This document shows, piece by piece, positions 45,396-56,932 of a stretch of 64,000 bases of DNA. How positions within the stretch are numbered: the stretch's first letter is position 1; each line of letters starts with the position of its first letter. Source of the DNA: Chondrus crispus (Eukaryota > Rhodophyta > Florideophyceae > Gigartinales > Gigartinaceae); the NCBI RefSeq assembly GCF_000350225.1, contig NW_005178504.1:114205-178204 (forward strand). The letters are read 5' to 3'. The translations under genes were made by a program, and so were the position numbers. The notes beneath the pieces are model-generated. The model made no database searches, was not told where the DNA came from, and worked only from the letters and a program-made list of their open reading frames with translations.

Positions 45396-45625
45396 TGTAG
45401 CCAAATATGGCGTGGAGCCAAATATGGCAACTCCGGAATCATCCCGTCGCTCCGGGAGCATTCGATCTTCCATCTCTTTCGTGTCATGCACAGCTGCACC
45501 TTCAGCTACATTTGCATTTTGCACCTCTTTCATGGCATATATCGCTCTCCAGCACTCGTTGCATCCACTCGTGTTCTGAACCCTTTACGATAGATTAGTA
45601 TATAGTCTCCTTCTCTTACGACACA
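45396..45625 (+). repeat. probable 3' LTR of E6
   Basis: It begins TGTAGCCAAATATGG immediately after a polypurine tract. The end at ACGACACA (45625) is a guess from the TG...CA rule. It opens with a 17-bp direct repeat carrying CCAAATATGG at 45401 and 45418, both perfect CArG boxes (CC-A/T6-GG). The 5' partner is not in the window. Confidence 0.5.
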
Positions 45626-45689
45626 TAGTAAAGAGGGGCATGCTACCGCACAGCATCGCTCTACAACGGCCCTACCGGCCTTACCCCAC

Positions 45690-45936
45690 TTCCTAGCTGC
45701 ACGACAAAGACACGCAGGCTAGCAATCGCTATCTCAGTCATTATATTCCGCACATCACTATTTGAAAGTGCGAAACCCTTTTCAGCTGCATACAAAATCC
45801 TTTTCTTAATCAAACTAGACTGTCGTTCAGTAATAACTGGTCGGCGTCCTCTGCGATGGGCTTCGGGAGATAGGAGGGCCTCGATTTTCGATTCGTCATG
45901 CTCTTGCAGAGCGCGATAAATGCAATCTACTGTTGC
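45690..45936 (-). pseudogene. remnant of a pogo/CENP-B-type transposase HTH
   Basis: On the minus strand about 80 codons read VDCIYRALQEHDESKIEALL, then RRGRRPVITERQSSLIKKRI, LYAAEKGFALSNSDVRNIM and TEIA. This order (helical start, GRxPxLT, then I......GFPL+...V+..) is the DNA-binding N-terminus typical of Tc5/pogo and related DDE transposases. Upstream and downstream frames are closed, and no DDE domain or terminal repeats are visible, so this is a short relic of a DNA transposon. Confidence 0.5.
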
Positions 45937-46843
45937 CCGGGGTACTCATGTCGCTCTCACGACGACGGACCTTTTCATACCTGTACGAAGGAGCGCGGTG
46001 GCCTTCGCTGCGTTTTTGTCAATGCATCGCGTTCTTGTCTTGTTTTTCAATCGCACTCTGTATTCGCATGGAGAGTCCTATGACTCACGCAATTCTGGAG
46101 TTGAAGTCATGATGTCGGTGCTACAGGAGAGAGGTTGATGAAGGTTGGGACACCGTGGCGTAGCAGGAGTTCGAATTTTGCCGGACTTCTGCAACGCAGG
46201 GCAACGAGGGAGGACGTACCAAGTTGTACGAGTAGTGTTGGCATGTGGACGGAATGTTTTGGAGAATCTGGAAGGGGAAGACTAAAAATTACCAAATTGC
46301 CCCCGATTACCAAATTGCCCCTTCCAGGAAGGGTACAGTTTCAAGAAGCTTTAGCAAGGGTAAAAAATTCACACAACCTCCTAAATCCCTTGCACCCCCT
46401 AATCCCCTACACCCCTACTCCCCATAGTAACAGTAGTGGCAGACGGAGACCCTCGTCTCTGTGATTTTTACTCAGCGCAGTTTGACGAAAAGAGAACCAT
46501 GTATATATTCAATCAGGCTATGGGGATCAAACTTGTGGTGAGCACGAAAGGCCTGATTGCTGCGACCGCGTGCAGCAGAGGATAGCGGCCAAAATTCAGG
46601 CTCAAACCGAACAACTCCCGTCACTCACACGGAGAAGACAGGATTGCTTTTTATAGATTCCGCTATATGTAGCGCCTGCGCCGCCGTCAATCGTATTCTA
46701 ACACACGTTTAAAGAATAGTCACTTTCTGACGCTCTCATCTCTCGCTGTATGGGAGTGTGTGCCTGACAAGGCGCAACGAAAGGGCAATCACGCTTTATG
46801 CCAGTCATGCTTTATATTTACTTACAACTGGATGGCGCGGTAT
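45937..46843. other. intergenic, no gene recognised
   Basis: AT-richer unique sequence. Only a short tandem (accaaattgcccc twice, about 46290-46322) and a C-rich run of cccct/ccccta units (about 46380-46430) stand out. Confidence 0.5.
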
Positions 46844-48730
46844 TTATGCAATCCGACTATTCGGCCGGCATTCATTTTGGAGTTTTCCTAGAACGTCAGG
46901 AAATGTTGTCATTCCTCTTGGACACTGTTCACATCTCCTCGCACCCTTTTCTCTTGTGAAAAACGACCTCCTGCACGGCTCGCATTCGGAAATGAAAATA
47001 CGAGGCCCCGCAGTTCCATTTGCACACATTATGCATGTTCCGACGAAGTCCAATGTCTCAAAGTAGAAGGTTCCGAACGGGCATGGGACGCACTGCCCAT
47101 TTACCATCCTTAATTCTCTTTTACACACGCACGTGTCCCCACGCCTATTTGGTCTTTGTTGGTCAGGGCAGCGGGTGCACCTTCGAGAGAGCCCGCCGGG
47201 GCTTGTCCCCTCGCACCTACGGCATCGCCTTCCCAGCACCCGTGTGCCAATGGGGCAGTTTCCAATGCATCTCCCTCTTTCCAGGACCGTGTTATTCGCC
47301 AGACATCGAATGGCAATACATTTGCCTTCCTCATCTCGTATTTCTCCAGGAGCACATGCGAATTCATCCGTGATACATCTCACAGGACCGATTGCATCCG
47401 TGAACATTTCCAGAACCCTCGGCGTTCGCGACCCCTCTGGACATTTCGTGCATGACGTTGCTCCTTCATGGCTCTGGAAACTGTTTTCAGGGCAGGGCGT
47501 GCACGAAGTTTGTCCCCGCAGATTAGAAAAGCTTCCTTCGGGGCAATTTGTGCATATCCCTCGTATTGTTCTACCTGCAACTGCTTGTCTCCTGAAATTT
47601 TGACCCGAGAGGAAAAAGTCGAAATCGTTTTGCCAGAAAGTACCGGCGGGACATTGTGCACATCCACCTTCCCCATCATCGACGAATCCAGGCTTGCAGA
47701 AGCAGACAGCCTTCTCTTCACGTGTAAGGTCTCCAAATGGAATTTTATTCGGAGGGCACGGGCTGCACCTCGTGCTTACGCCACCGCGACTAATTTCATT
47801 CTCTCGGCACGGGACACACCTCTTCTTTGCAAGAACAAGCCTTTGTCCCGGCATGCAAGACTTACACTCCGCACTTGCGTCCTCAAACGTGTTGAATGGA
47901 CATCCACGAGTGGGATGTTTGCATCGCGCAGCTCCCGTACCCATAGTAATGAACCCACTTGGACATGACGAACACCTTTTCGCGAAAATTCGATTGTTAG
48001 CAGTACCTTTCGGACAAGGTGTACAGCTCGTTGCACCCGCTTGTGAGAACGTGCCTGTGGGACATAACTTGCATGACTTGGCTCCCGCAACATCACTGAA
48101 GGTAGCCTGTTGACATCTGAAGCATTTGTTACTCGAGGTTTCTCCCCCTTCCTTAAATCCAAATGCTGAGTTCCTTCTGAACGTACCAGGAGGGCACTTT
48201 TCACAGGAAGTCGCTCCAATATCTGAATTTCGATCTGCATTGTTACCTTCGCTCGTGAAGGTCCCGTCTGGACAACGCTGGCAAAACCTGTTGGTAGTCT
48301 CGTTGCTGAAGAATCCAGGAGGGCAGGGTTGACATGCTGGAATAAACCTCGATAAAGAAGTGCCTGGTGGACATGCGCCGCAGAGCAGCGAACCAGGAAG
48401 TGAATATGTGCCTGCTGTACACTTTTTGCACCTGGTGGAACCCTGTTTCTCGTTTGCAGTGCCGGCGGGACAGAAAAGACATTGATCTTCGGAGCTTGCG
48501 CCTTCCATATCTCGAAAGCGCCCGGCAGGACACTCTCTGCAGCTGAGGAGATTGAAGCCCGTGCTGAAGGTACCGGCGGGGCACTTGATGCAGTCAAGAC
48601 CCTTCCGAAAACTTCCAGGCTTACATGTTTCAATTCCTAGTTGAGCATACACGTGGGTGAGGCTCTGAGAAACGACAATAACGCAAAGTATGTTAAACAA
48701 CATAGTATCTCGCCTTGATGAAAGTTGCAT
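46844..48730 (-). CDS. secreted protein with GCC2/GCC3 cysteine repeats, 628 aa
   Basis: Host gene, uninterrupted. I start it at the ATG at 48730 because the longer frame to 48820 would include the TATA box; an ATG at 48703 (MLFNILCVIVV) is also possible and begins the signal peptide, with cleavage likely before QLGIETC. The mature protein is almost wholly repeats of the form C-x2-CPxGTFS...GAxSCxxC, ten or more in number. This is the ephrin-receptor-like GCC2/GCC3 module (Pfam PF07699) seen in large surface proteins of algae and other eukaryotes. No transmembrane segment, anchor or catalytic domain follows, so it is probably secreted or in the cell wall. It is divergent with a paralogue at 49846. 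The actual ligand or role is unknown. Confidence 0.85.
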   Translation of the reverse strand: MQLSSRRDTMLFNILCVIVVSQSLTHVYAQLGIETCKPGSFRKGLDCIKCPAGTFSTGFNLLSCRECPAGRFRDMEGASSEDQCLFCPAGTANEKQGSTRCKKCTAGTYSLPGSLLCGACPPGTSLSRFIPACQPCPPGFFSNETTNRFCQRCPDGTFTSEGNNADRNSDIGATSCEKCPPGTFRRNSAFGFKEGGETSSNKCFRCQQATFSDVAGAKSCKLCPTGTFSQAGATSCTPCPKGTANNRIFAKRCSSCPSGFITMGTGAARCKHPTRGCPFNTFEDASAECKSCMPGQRLVLAKKRCVPCRENEISRGGVSTRCSPCPPNKIPFGDLTREEKAVCFCKPGFVDDGEGGCAQCPAGTFWQNDFDFFLSGQNFRRQAVAGRTIRGICTNCPEGSFSNLRGQTSCTPCPENSFQSHEGATSCTKCPEGSRTPRVLEMFTDAIGPVRCITDEFACAPGEIRDEEGKCIAIRCLANNTVLERGRCIGNCPIGTRVLGRRCRRCEGTSPGGLSRRCTRCPDQQRPNRRGDTCVCKRELRMVNGQCVPCPFGTFYFETLDFVGTCIMCANGTAGPRIFISECEPCRRSFFTREKGARRCEQCPRGMTTFPDVLGKLQNECRPNSRIA

Positions 48731-48777
48731 TTTCGTGACACAAGGGCGACCCGCGAGGTAATGAAAAGACTCTCGGG

Positions 48778-48785
48778 AAATATAT
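48778..48785 (-). promoter_or_regulatory. TATA box of the 628-aa gene
   Basis: The minus strand reads CCTATATATTTCCC about 50 bp before the ATG at 48730. It lies inside the longer frame, which argues against the upstream ATG at 48820. Confidence 0.6.
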
Positions 48786-48830
48786 AGGGCTCTGTTAGAT
48801 TTAGTTTGCAGGATTTTCACGAAGAGTTGG

Positions 48831-49745
48831 AGCGGAATTCAACAGAGCGACCTACTACCCTCTTTTCTTTTTGACAGACACTGTCCATGACGCTCGTGAC
48901 GAGAACACCGTCCTGTACCATTTATCTTGATACATGGCAAACTGATACAGGGCAAAGCGCACCCAGCTACTGCCGTCATAGGGCATCCTTAAAGACAATT
49001 CAAATTCGATTTCACAAGATGTCACCATATCAGCGGCCATGATTTGGCTGTGTAGGGTACATTGGGAAGCTGTACCCAGCATGCCCTTGTAGAAAACATC
49101 CCCCTCCCCAGCATAGCAACGTCAGGGGTGGCAACGAGTATGGACTTCCTCAGCCTCCCCTTGCCTTCTCTTTGCAAAAGAGTACCAGACTGTATTTACT
49201 CAAACATCAAAAGATGACGATGCAAGCATGAAGGCTACATCCATTCATCTAACCTGTTGATGCATTGACATCAATACAGAAAAGCATAAAGATGTCCAAC
49301 GCCAATGAAAACCACTGACCACCTATGTCGTAATTCATCTGTTCAGGAGCCAGACTTACGTCAGACATTGCCAAAGCATCCTCAAACCTGCAAATTCAAC
49401 GCAATGTCTCCATATTGCCATGTTTGATATTTTTCCGTGCTTCGGAAAACAGCTACGGCATCGCCCTCTGCGGCATCAGGATGCGGAAGTGGCATCATAG
49501 GACACCCGAAGAGACACCAAGATATCGATTTTGCATGTCCCTTCAAGGAATAGATGGCACCAGCCTTTCGACTTCTGAACAAAGTGATGCGAGCTCAGGG
49601 TATTTCATGAAGGCCACTTGGCCAAAGGAATGAAAAACTTAAAAAGGAAGTGCACCCCAGAATCTGCAATATTGCGTTTTGTGTTCATAATTCCTTTTCG
49701 CATTCCCTTACAGTACGAGTTAGACGGTACCGTAAACCTGCATCT
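48831..49745. other. spacer between two divergent genes
   Basis: The shared upstream region of the two cysteine-rich genes, about 1.1 kb from ATG to ATG. Short open frames here lack support. No repeat or RNA gene is recognised. Confidence 0.5.
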
Positions 49746-49754
49746 ACGTACTTG

Positions 49755-49764
49755 TACATATAGA
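49755..49764 (+). promoter_or_regulatory. TATA-like box of the 485-aa gene
   Basis: TACATATAGA, about 82 bp upstream of the chosen ATG at 49846. The frame is open further upstream (to 49618), but that part would lie in front of this box. Confidence 0.45.
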
Positions 49765-49845
49765 GACATTTCTATCTCATCTGCGCTTCACGAACTATTA
49801 ACTTCTTACCGTTCCTACTCCCGGCAACTACTGAGGAGCACCGTC

Positions 49846-51303
49846 ATGAATACGACTTCATTGCTTCTCGGTCTGCTGCTCTGGGCACTACTGTTTTCAG
49901 ACGGGCTCGCCCAACGAACTTGTGTCCCTGGGCAATTCGTCTCCGGAGACGAATGTCTTCCGTGCCAGAAGCAACGTGTTTCCATGATCGCTAACGCTAC
50001 TGAATGTACAAGATGCGAAGATGGAACCATCCCAACCCGCGCCCGCTCGCGTTGCGTTCCATGCCCAATTGGTCGCTTTTTCACCAAAGGTTCCCTCTCG
50101 CCGTGCCGCCGTTGCCCCATCAACACATTCTCCAGCGAGCCTATGTCCTTCTCATGCCAGTCTTGCCCAGAAGGAAGAGTTTCAGAAAAAGAAAGCAAAA
50201 GTGAGGACGCATGTGTGATATGTCCCATCGGAACCGTCTTATTTCGTTCCCCCTCGCAAAGAAGAATTCGCTGCAATGAGTGCCCCGCGGGAATGACTAC
50301 TTCCTCATTGAACGCCCCTGAATGCTTGCCCTGCCCAAAGGGCCAGTTCCGAGCACGCCGGGGCAGGCGCCTCCTCGAATTGATTCCTACAGCCTCCGGA
50401 ATATCCTCTCGTTCATCTTTCTTCTGCAGAATGTGCCCAGCGGGGACGTTTACAGATTTGGAGGGTGCAGACGAATGCAAAAGGTGTCCAGTTGGTACTT
50501 TCCAAAATGAAGTGGGTGCCTCGCGCTGCAAGCCATGCCCTCCGGGCTCCGAGTCGCGGAGTGTGGGTTCACGGGAATGTCGCCCAACTTGTGCTACCGG
50601 ATCACCCGGTTGCAATGCCTGCGGGCCAGGTTTCCAATTCAACGTAGTATCAGAGAGATGTGAACGATGCCCAGATGGCACAGTGAGCATTGTTCGGTCA
50701 ACAACCTCATGCTTTCCATGCCCTCCAGGTGAAAGTGGCGTAAACGCAGCTCGAACGAGATGCGTTTGTTCAGACACAGAAAGCCTACGGAAGGACGGAA
50801 CATGCGTCCAATGTGCCACTGACTTCGTCTCCCTGGACGGGCGGCGATGCACATGCGGGGTCGATGGAGCTGGTGAGGGTTGCAGGTGCCCTCCGCGGAC
50901 CAAGAGGATTGGCAACCGATGCGAAGCGTGCGACCCAGCCCAAGATCAGGATTGCGAAAGGTGCGATATTGGGCAATTTACACGTTTCGTCGAGGGCATA
51001 AATGTCTGCGAGCGCTGTGCTCCTGGTACTTTCCAAAACAGGGAAAACTCAGATGATTGCCAACCATGCCCTCTGGATAGGACGACAGTCGCGTTTGGTG
51101 ATATGTCGAAATGCCAATGTGGTCCTGGCCTGGGGCGTGAAGGCGGTCAGTGCCGCCCTTGTCCGCCCGGGACGTTCTCAGGAAATGCTGAGAATCGCTG
51201 CACCAAGTGCTTCAGAGAAAGTTTCAACGATATGCCAGGAGCTGAGACATGTATGCGTTGTCGTTCCGCTCGAAGGCGTGGAGCGACCACATGTCCGATG
51301 TAA
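49846..51303 (+). CDS. secreted protein with GCC2/GCC3 cysteine repeats, 485 aa
   Basis: Host gene, uninterrupted. The ATG at 49846 is chosen because it starts a textbook signal peptide (MNTTSLLLGLLLWALLFSDGLA, cleavage before QRTC); the 76 codons upstream carry no such feature. The mature part has about nine or ten ephrin-receptor-like cysteine repeats (for example CPAGTFTDLEGADECKRC and CPVGTFQNEVGASRCKPC). One repeat linker holds a basic patch, RARRGRR, that could be a processing site. No membrane anchor. It is a paralogue of the divergent gene at 46844-48730: same module, same mature N-terminal Gln, shorter. Function unknown; probably extracellular. Confidence 0.87.
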   Translation: MNTTSLLLGLLLWALLFSDGLAQRTCVPGQFVSGDECLPCQKQRVSMIANATECTRCEDGTIPTRARSRCVPCPIGRFFTKGSLSPCRRCPINTFSSEPMSFSCQSCPEGRVSEKESKSEDACVICPIGTVLFRSPSQRRIRCNECPAGMTTSSLNAPECLPCPKGQFRARRGRRLLELIPTASGISSRSSFFCRMCPAGTFTDLEGADECKRCPVGTFQNEVGASRCKPCPPGSESRSVGSRECRPTCATGSPGCNACGPGFQFNVVSERCERCPDGTVSIVRSTTSCFPCPPGESGVNAARTRCVCSDTESLRKDGTCVQCATDFVSLDGRRCTCGVDGAGEGCRCPPRTKRIGNRCEACDPAQDQDCERCDIGQFTRFVEGINVCERCAPGTFQNRENSDDCQPCPLDRTTVAFGDMSKCQCGPGLGREGGQCRPCPPGTFSGNAENRCTKCFRESFNDMPGAETCMRCRSARRRGATTCPM

Positions 51304-54300
51304 AAGAGTCCTTGGAAGTGTCCCCCTGCTTCAATGTTACCTGTAGAAGATACAGTTGTACACCTCGACTCTTTCTCCCTGGTTCTACGAAAGAAAGACG
51401 TAACACGTTAGCACTGTGCTGTATTGACAGCGAAGATAGAGTGGATTCGGTATAATCGGACCCGTAGTCAATGGCCCTATCTAATAAGTTACAGTGTTGA
51501 TTTCCTCAATTCAGCAGAATTGAGGCCGACTACCTCACATGATCTGGAACGCACAAAGATCGTATAAATTGGGTCTCGTGCTGCAACTCTAAGAAATAGA
51601 AACACACAACTTCGACATTACAAACAGTGCCTACTTTTAATTTGACAACTGGGTCCCTCTTTTCTTTCTCTTGTAATACTCCCTGTGGACGCCACTCCCT
51701 CATTCTGGATTCGCATGCTTTCGCACGCGAGATATCGGTTCAAAATGTCATGGGAGTGGTTCGGATCAACCTATCAACCAGGCAGTCGAGCGATTTTCCC
51801 TCGAGATGGACCATATCGAATAGATAACATTCTCTGCCACTTTCGAGATATTGCTATGACAAGCTGGATAGCATATTGCGCATTGTCCGTCTCATTTCAG
51901 ACAACCCCTATGCGCAGCGATGAATATTTGCTCACTGGAGCATCTTCAGAAGAGGCCCGCTGTTCTATCGCCTTCTATCCGGTATGCTGCTTCAGCGGCC
52001 TGATGACGGAGCATTTTGCACCACCGCATATTCAATAGTAATGTGCACTGTGGGCAATCGCTTCCTATTTGTTTCGGGTGAGTCAGATTAAAGAATCTTG
52101 TGCCAGAAGGAGTTCACAAAAAAGATCAAATTTTGATCTACAGATGGGCAGTTGAGGCAATTTCTATTTTCGAGGATACAGTCACTGCACCCCAGTGGGC
52201 TGAACGCCCTTCGGCCTCGTAGCCAATATTACCGCTACATCAATTTCTCCTTTTTCACTATTGCATCGCTGTGTCATTGCATCTCAAGCGTTCTCGCAAC
52301 TCAAAATCTGCAAAAACGTGCTGACCATCCATGAAAGGATAGGGTGCAGATTTCTCCGGCGGCTTTGTTTGCAGTTCATCCAAAACAAGGGAGATATTTA
52401 AAACCCTAGGAGTTCTGCAAGGGAAATTGAAATGTTGTTCATTTGTTTTGTGTAGATCAGCCATGTACCCCATCCTGCCCGCACGCAATGGTCGAATGCT
52501 TCAGAGGTACATATGCATTGAGCCACCTCGTCAAGCCATACTGCCATACACGTTCAGCCGTCACATGCACGATCCTCGTCACGAACAAGCAGCTCCACAA
52601 ACTTCAAAACGCTCGCTCGCCTCTCCAAACACACTGCTTGTTGGGTAAAAGCTCAGTTGGCACCAACCAACAGCGATCCTGTTGGTCGTTGGACTTCCCG
52701 TATTGCCATAATGTCAACTATATGTCCGGCAGATGGTCATGACTGTCGGCGTGTGAGACTTTTCAACTAAGTTTTCTAATGACAGCAACGTCTTTATTCA
52801 CTTTGTATTTCTCCACGGATTCGGGTAGTCGAGAAATGCTAAATAAACTATCGTAGAGCATGGTGTCCTTAAACCTTAATTAAAAATTCTCACAATTATT
52901 TTGCCGTTTTCTTTTTATAGATTGCCATGTACTCATGCAAGACGAGAATAATAACTGCGGATCATACGCATCCGGGAACACTAATTACTGACAGGAATGA
53001 CTGCATAGATGACAATGCAGTACGCAGATGTTTACATGTGCCTCTCTGCATGCGAAGAACATGTACCATACATGACTGTAAACGTCAATTTACGTCAAGT
53101 GATAACTCGCGCTGAGGCCATGGAGGCGATCACATGCCGCTCGTCATACCTCGCCACATGACCATTTATTTTAAAGGCCGCAATCTTGCTGCAGAGTGCA
53201 TCCGCATTTTTCTCCTTTTGAGAATACGCGACGTTGGATGATCTCACAACCACAGTAATCGTCCTGGTGGCAATGCGCATACAAGGCATGCTTTTGTGGT
53301 TGAAACGTGTAAAACCTCTTATTCTGATATCTCTATGACGCCTCGGGATTCTTGCTATCTTTGCGCAATATTCGATTGTGTACGTCTATAGTTTAGACGA
53401 GTCTAAACTTTACACTCTAAACAAGTTTTCATCTACTGTACAACATTCGGCAGAATGAGGCCAATGGGGTTTTACGAATGCATGAGAAGGCCCGTTCTGA
53501 GCCTGTGGAAATATACTGCGCTCATCACGTGTCATTTGTGGGGGCTTTTCCTACAATAATTTATGTCTTTGCCCAGTGTGTATCCACACGCCCTACGCAC
53601 ATTTTCATTGTTGGTATTGGATGTTCCACACGCCAGAAGGGCATGCTTTCATCCGTGACAATGCCCTTTTCTAATTCACAGAATATTGTCACTGCATTTC
53701 TAACAAAGGACATGCTTCGCGTGACCGAAGCATGTTTTACGACCAATCAACTCGAGACGATTATATTCATGGATAAGTTTCTCCTCTTCCAGTATCAAAA
53801 GCCATATCGCATTGGGAAAATTAATGCAGTAAACTCGAAATACTGTATCTCAATATGCCTTTCATTCTTTCCTTTTTCAAGAATTGATTATGATGGGAGT
53901 GCCAAATAATTTACCAGGTGGGTCGGACGTCAAGAAATAATTGTTACTGTCCTGAACGCTTACGAAATCATTACGCGACGCTTCCCCCATCTGCTTCACA
54001 TGTTCATCCACAAAACATGGAAGTGGTAGTAGTATAAATACGCGAGTAGCCACGATAAATAAAAGGGCAAGGAAGGATAGCCCCACTTTCTTCAACAGAT
54101 TACACTCATCTACGAAGCAAGAGGCTTGGCGGTTAGAGGAACGTTCAAGCTGCTCTGTGCCCAGAGCTATGATTCTCCTAGATCTAAAAATTCATTAATG
54201 AGATACAGACGAAGGTCCCCCATGCACAATCACTTCAAAAATTCAAACCGCTCTCTCTTTCTCAGGCCTTGGAGAAACTATACTGTACAGTATCTACCGT

Positions 54301-56827
54301 ACTGCTCTCGCCACAAAATATGCCTTTTGGGCACCCTATGAAAGAGAGCTCCAAAAGAGAAATATTACGAAGAGTTCGTACCTTGTTCAATACATATGAC
54401 AAGCATGCTCGAAGCAGTTTACTTGTCTGCTGTTTTATGACGTTTTCAAAACCTGCGCCTTCAAGCTAGTACTTCTTCGTCACTGTTCTGTATGCTTTTT
54501 TATTTCACCTCACATTGTAGACCCTTACTCATTGTATAACGGTCCAAGGGATCATGATGGTGGTAGTATTATAGGAGTGAGTGACAGTTGGTCACCAAAG
54601 CGAGCGCAGTTGGTCAGATGACTCCCTAAGATTTACATGCATTTTTAGTCAGCATTCTCCTTGTACAGGAGAGGGCCTTTCGTTTAGTATACGCCGGGAA
54701 GTGTATTTAATAAGCCTACGGCAAGCTCAAAGTAAAGGGTTACCATTCTCACGAAGACATCGACTCCCCCAAGGTTTACAACATGCAACCATGATACGAT
54801 GATTCATTTTTAAAGAAGGACATAGTAGATGGGAAAATCTCCCCTGACTAAAAACCTTCTTCCGTAGTGCCCGATGCATGTCATCTAAAATCAAATGTCA
54901 CCCTTTTCTGCGGGCATCGTCTTTTACCCGGAAATCAGCATACGTTTTAGTTTCAGAATATTAGTTTTGCGCGCAAATCCGCTCTATGCTTTAGTGGAAC
55001 TTGCTATTTATACAAGTCAGTCAAACATTTTCATAATTGCAGAGCCTTCATATATGGAGCACGTGTACTTGATGAGACCAACGGGCAGATCAAACCGGCC
55101 CGGGCAATACAGTATTACCAGAAACCACAAAGTGCCGATACTTTTCCTCATTGCTTGTAACAGTTTAACGCTTAAGGATGACTAAAAGCCTAAAATGACT
55201 GGAATTCACGACTGCTTGAAGACGCTTCCGATATCTTGACTGTCAGTGATGTTGAAAGGCTGAGTGGTAGTAAACGAAGTAAAGTTCTTCCAAAGTAGCA
55301 TAGCTACTGTACCTACAGTACACAAAAAGAGACCGCTCAAGGACTCCAATGCCATCAAATGTGTTTCTCACGGCTGTTGGAGAAAACCCTTGTCGGTAAA
55401 AGGGCCTATGCTTTCTTGTTTTCATCACAAGAAACATAGAGCGCCATTTTCAAGAGCGAGAGAAACTGAAAATTGCTTTAAAGGGTCTCGAACTTGTGCA
55501 ACCAGGATGTGGATCCTACATCTGCGTATTGGTTACAACCCTGGCCTTCTTGGGTTTTGCGATTGTTTCTTTCTATACACGTACGGATGTTTTTCGCGAT
55601 GTGCGTGAGGTGTACCTCACTACCCACTGCGAAAAGGCGAAAAATATAAACTGAGAACTGGTCAGAATGTACAGTATGCCCACTTTTTGCCCGTACAGGC
55701 AAGCCTGCATGAAAAGAGAGTCAAAAAGCATGAAAATGGTCTATCCTAAACTGCACTACAGATTGCAAGGCAACTACTGTGCAATACATTCAGTTAGTGA
55801 CAACAAGACTCCATCACACATTCTTGACATGATTTGCTTTCTGCTTGTTGTCCTGAAAGGGTAATTTGTAGGGATCGACAACCGTGGTGGTTATGTACTG
55901 TAGGAAAATTACATTGGAAGTTCTCGTTGGTCAAGGAGAGTCACAATTAATGTTCGATGTCTTCGGAACTTCTGTCACCTTTTCAGAAAATCCTGTCATC
56001 GATGCTTCCGGTGAACCATGTATGAGAATATACACCTTGGAAGTTTGAGAGAGGTCAGCCCCATCTTGCCGTGGAGTCATCTACAAGTACGAGTACTGGA
56101 GAGTATCTTCAGAGCTCCTCCTCCTAAATATCTCGCGCTTCGAAACAGTATGATGCAGTGTTTTATTAGTTCATTGCCCACTAGAAAATCTCATTTATTT
56201 AGCTTTTTTTTTTTCATATGCTTCGCTGGAGCATGACGAGGCGTTTGCCCTCTCCCAATACTCTATGGCCCCAGAGCATTGTACAGTAGCTTGTTGACGA
56301 CTGACAGCTCGCCGCAGCTGCTATCATTCGGGGGCATATCATGAGATGAGCATAACAAACAGTCCGAAGATGACAGCGAAGATGACAGCTATGAAGAGAC
56401 AGACGGTGGCTTGATTTCTCTCCTATGCAGAGATCATTTCATACGGTAGTAGCTGCCGACGGAATCAATTGGCAGCCATTAATTTTGGTATGAAACTTGT
56501 CACAACCCAAAAGCATTCGTCCCTTACTTGGACCCTTGGCCTTGCATCCAATTGCGACCCACACAGCTCCTGCTCCCCCCGCTCCCTACCCGAAAACGTT
56601 TCTCGTGAGCAAATGCTCGCACGAACTTCTCATAGGGTTTAGTCACACCGCGACAATGGCATCTTGTGGTGGACGATTTCCAGTTAGATTTGTTTTATGC
56701 ATAGAAGGCACATCTAGCTAGAATACATCGCATTGAATCCAGATCTAGCACCGTAAGTGTAGGAGGTATCGTTCTTCTCGTCTGCATCATCTACAAAACT
56801 ATCCAGTAGCAAAACCGTCGTTTTCTG
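51304..56827. other. 5.5-kb stretch without a convincing gene
   Basis: AT-rich, apparently unique DNA. Open frames are all short and without domains, signal peptides on ATG starts, or codon regularity. I see no LTR, TIR or tRNA. It may hold non-coding RNA, introns or remnants too degraded to read by eye. Confidence 0.45.
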
Positions 56828-56839
56828 TTTATATAAATA
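56828..56839 (+). promoter_or_regulatory. TATA box of the 145-aa gene
   Basis: TTTATATAAATA, about 95 bp before the ATG at 56933; a pyrimidine- and CA-rich leader follows. Confidence 0.65.
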
Positions 56840-56932
56840 GCTCCATCAAGCCCCAAACGGCTTTGTTCTCCCGATCACCTCCTCAACCATAACCTCTAGC
56901 ACTTCTTCGTTCTCCAACAGCCAGCACACATC

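Noticed and set aside
45091-45579. Independent gene right of the integrase
   Set aside because: Its recognisable part is the chromodomain-like end of E6 pol; the rest crosses the polypurine tract into the LTR.
47776-48633. Long plus-one frame on the minus strand, and the 366-codon minus frame at 49815-50915
   Set aside because: Both are shadows of the cysteine-repeat genes, whose Cys/Pro/Gly codons keep other frames open; no signal peptide or domain.
53877-54095. Small minus-strand ORF with a hydrophobic start, possible secreted peptide
   Set aside because: The frame begins with TTG, not ATG; no TATA box, and too short to distinguish from chance in AT-rich DNA.
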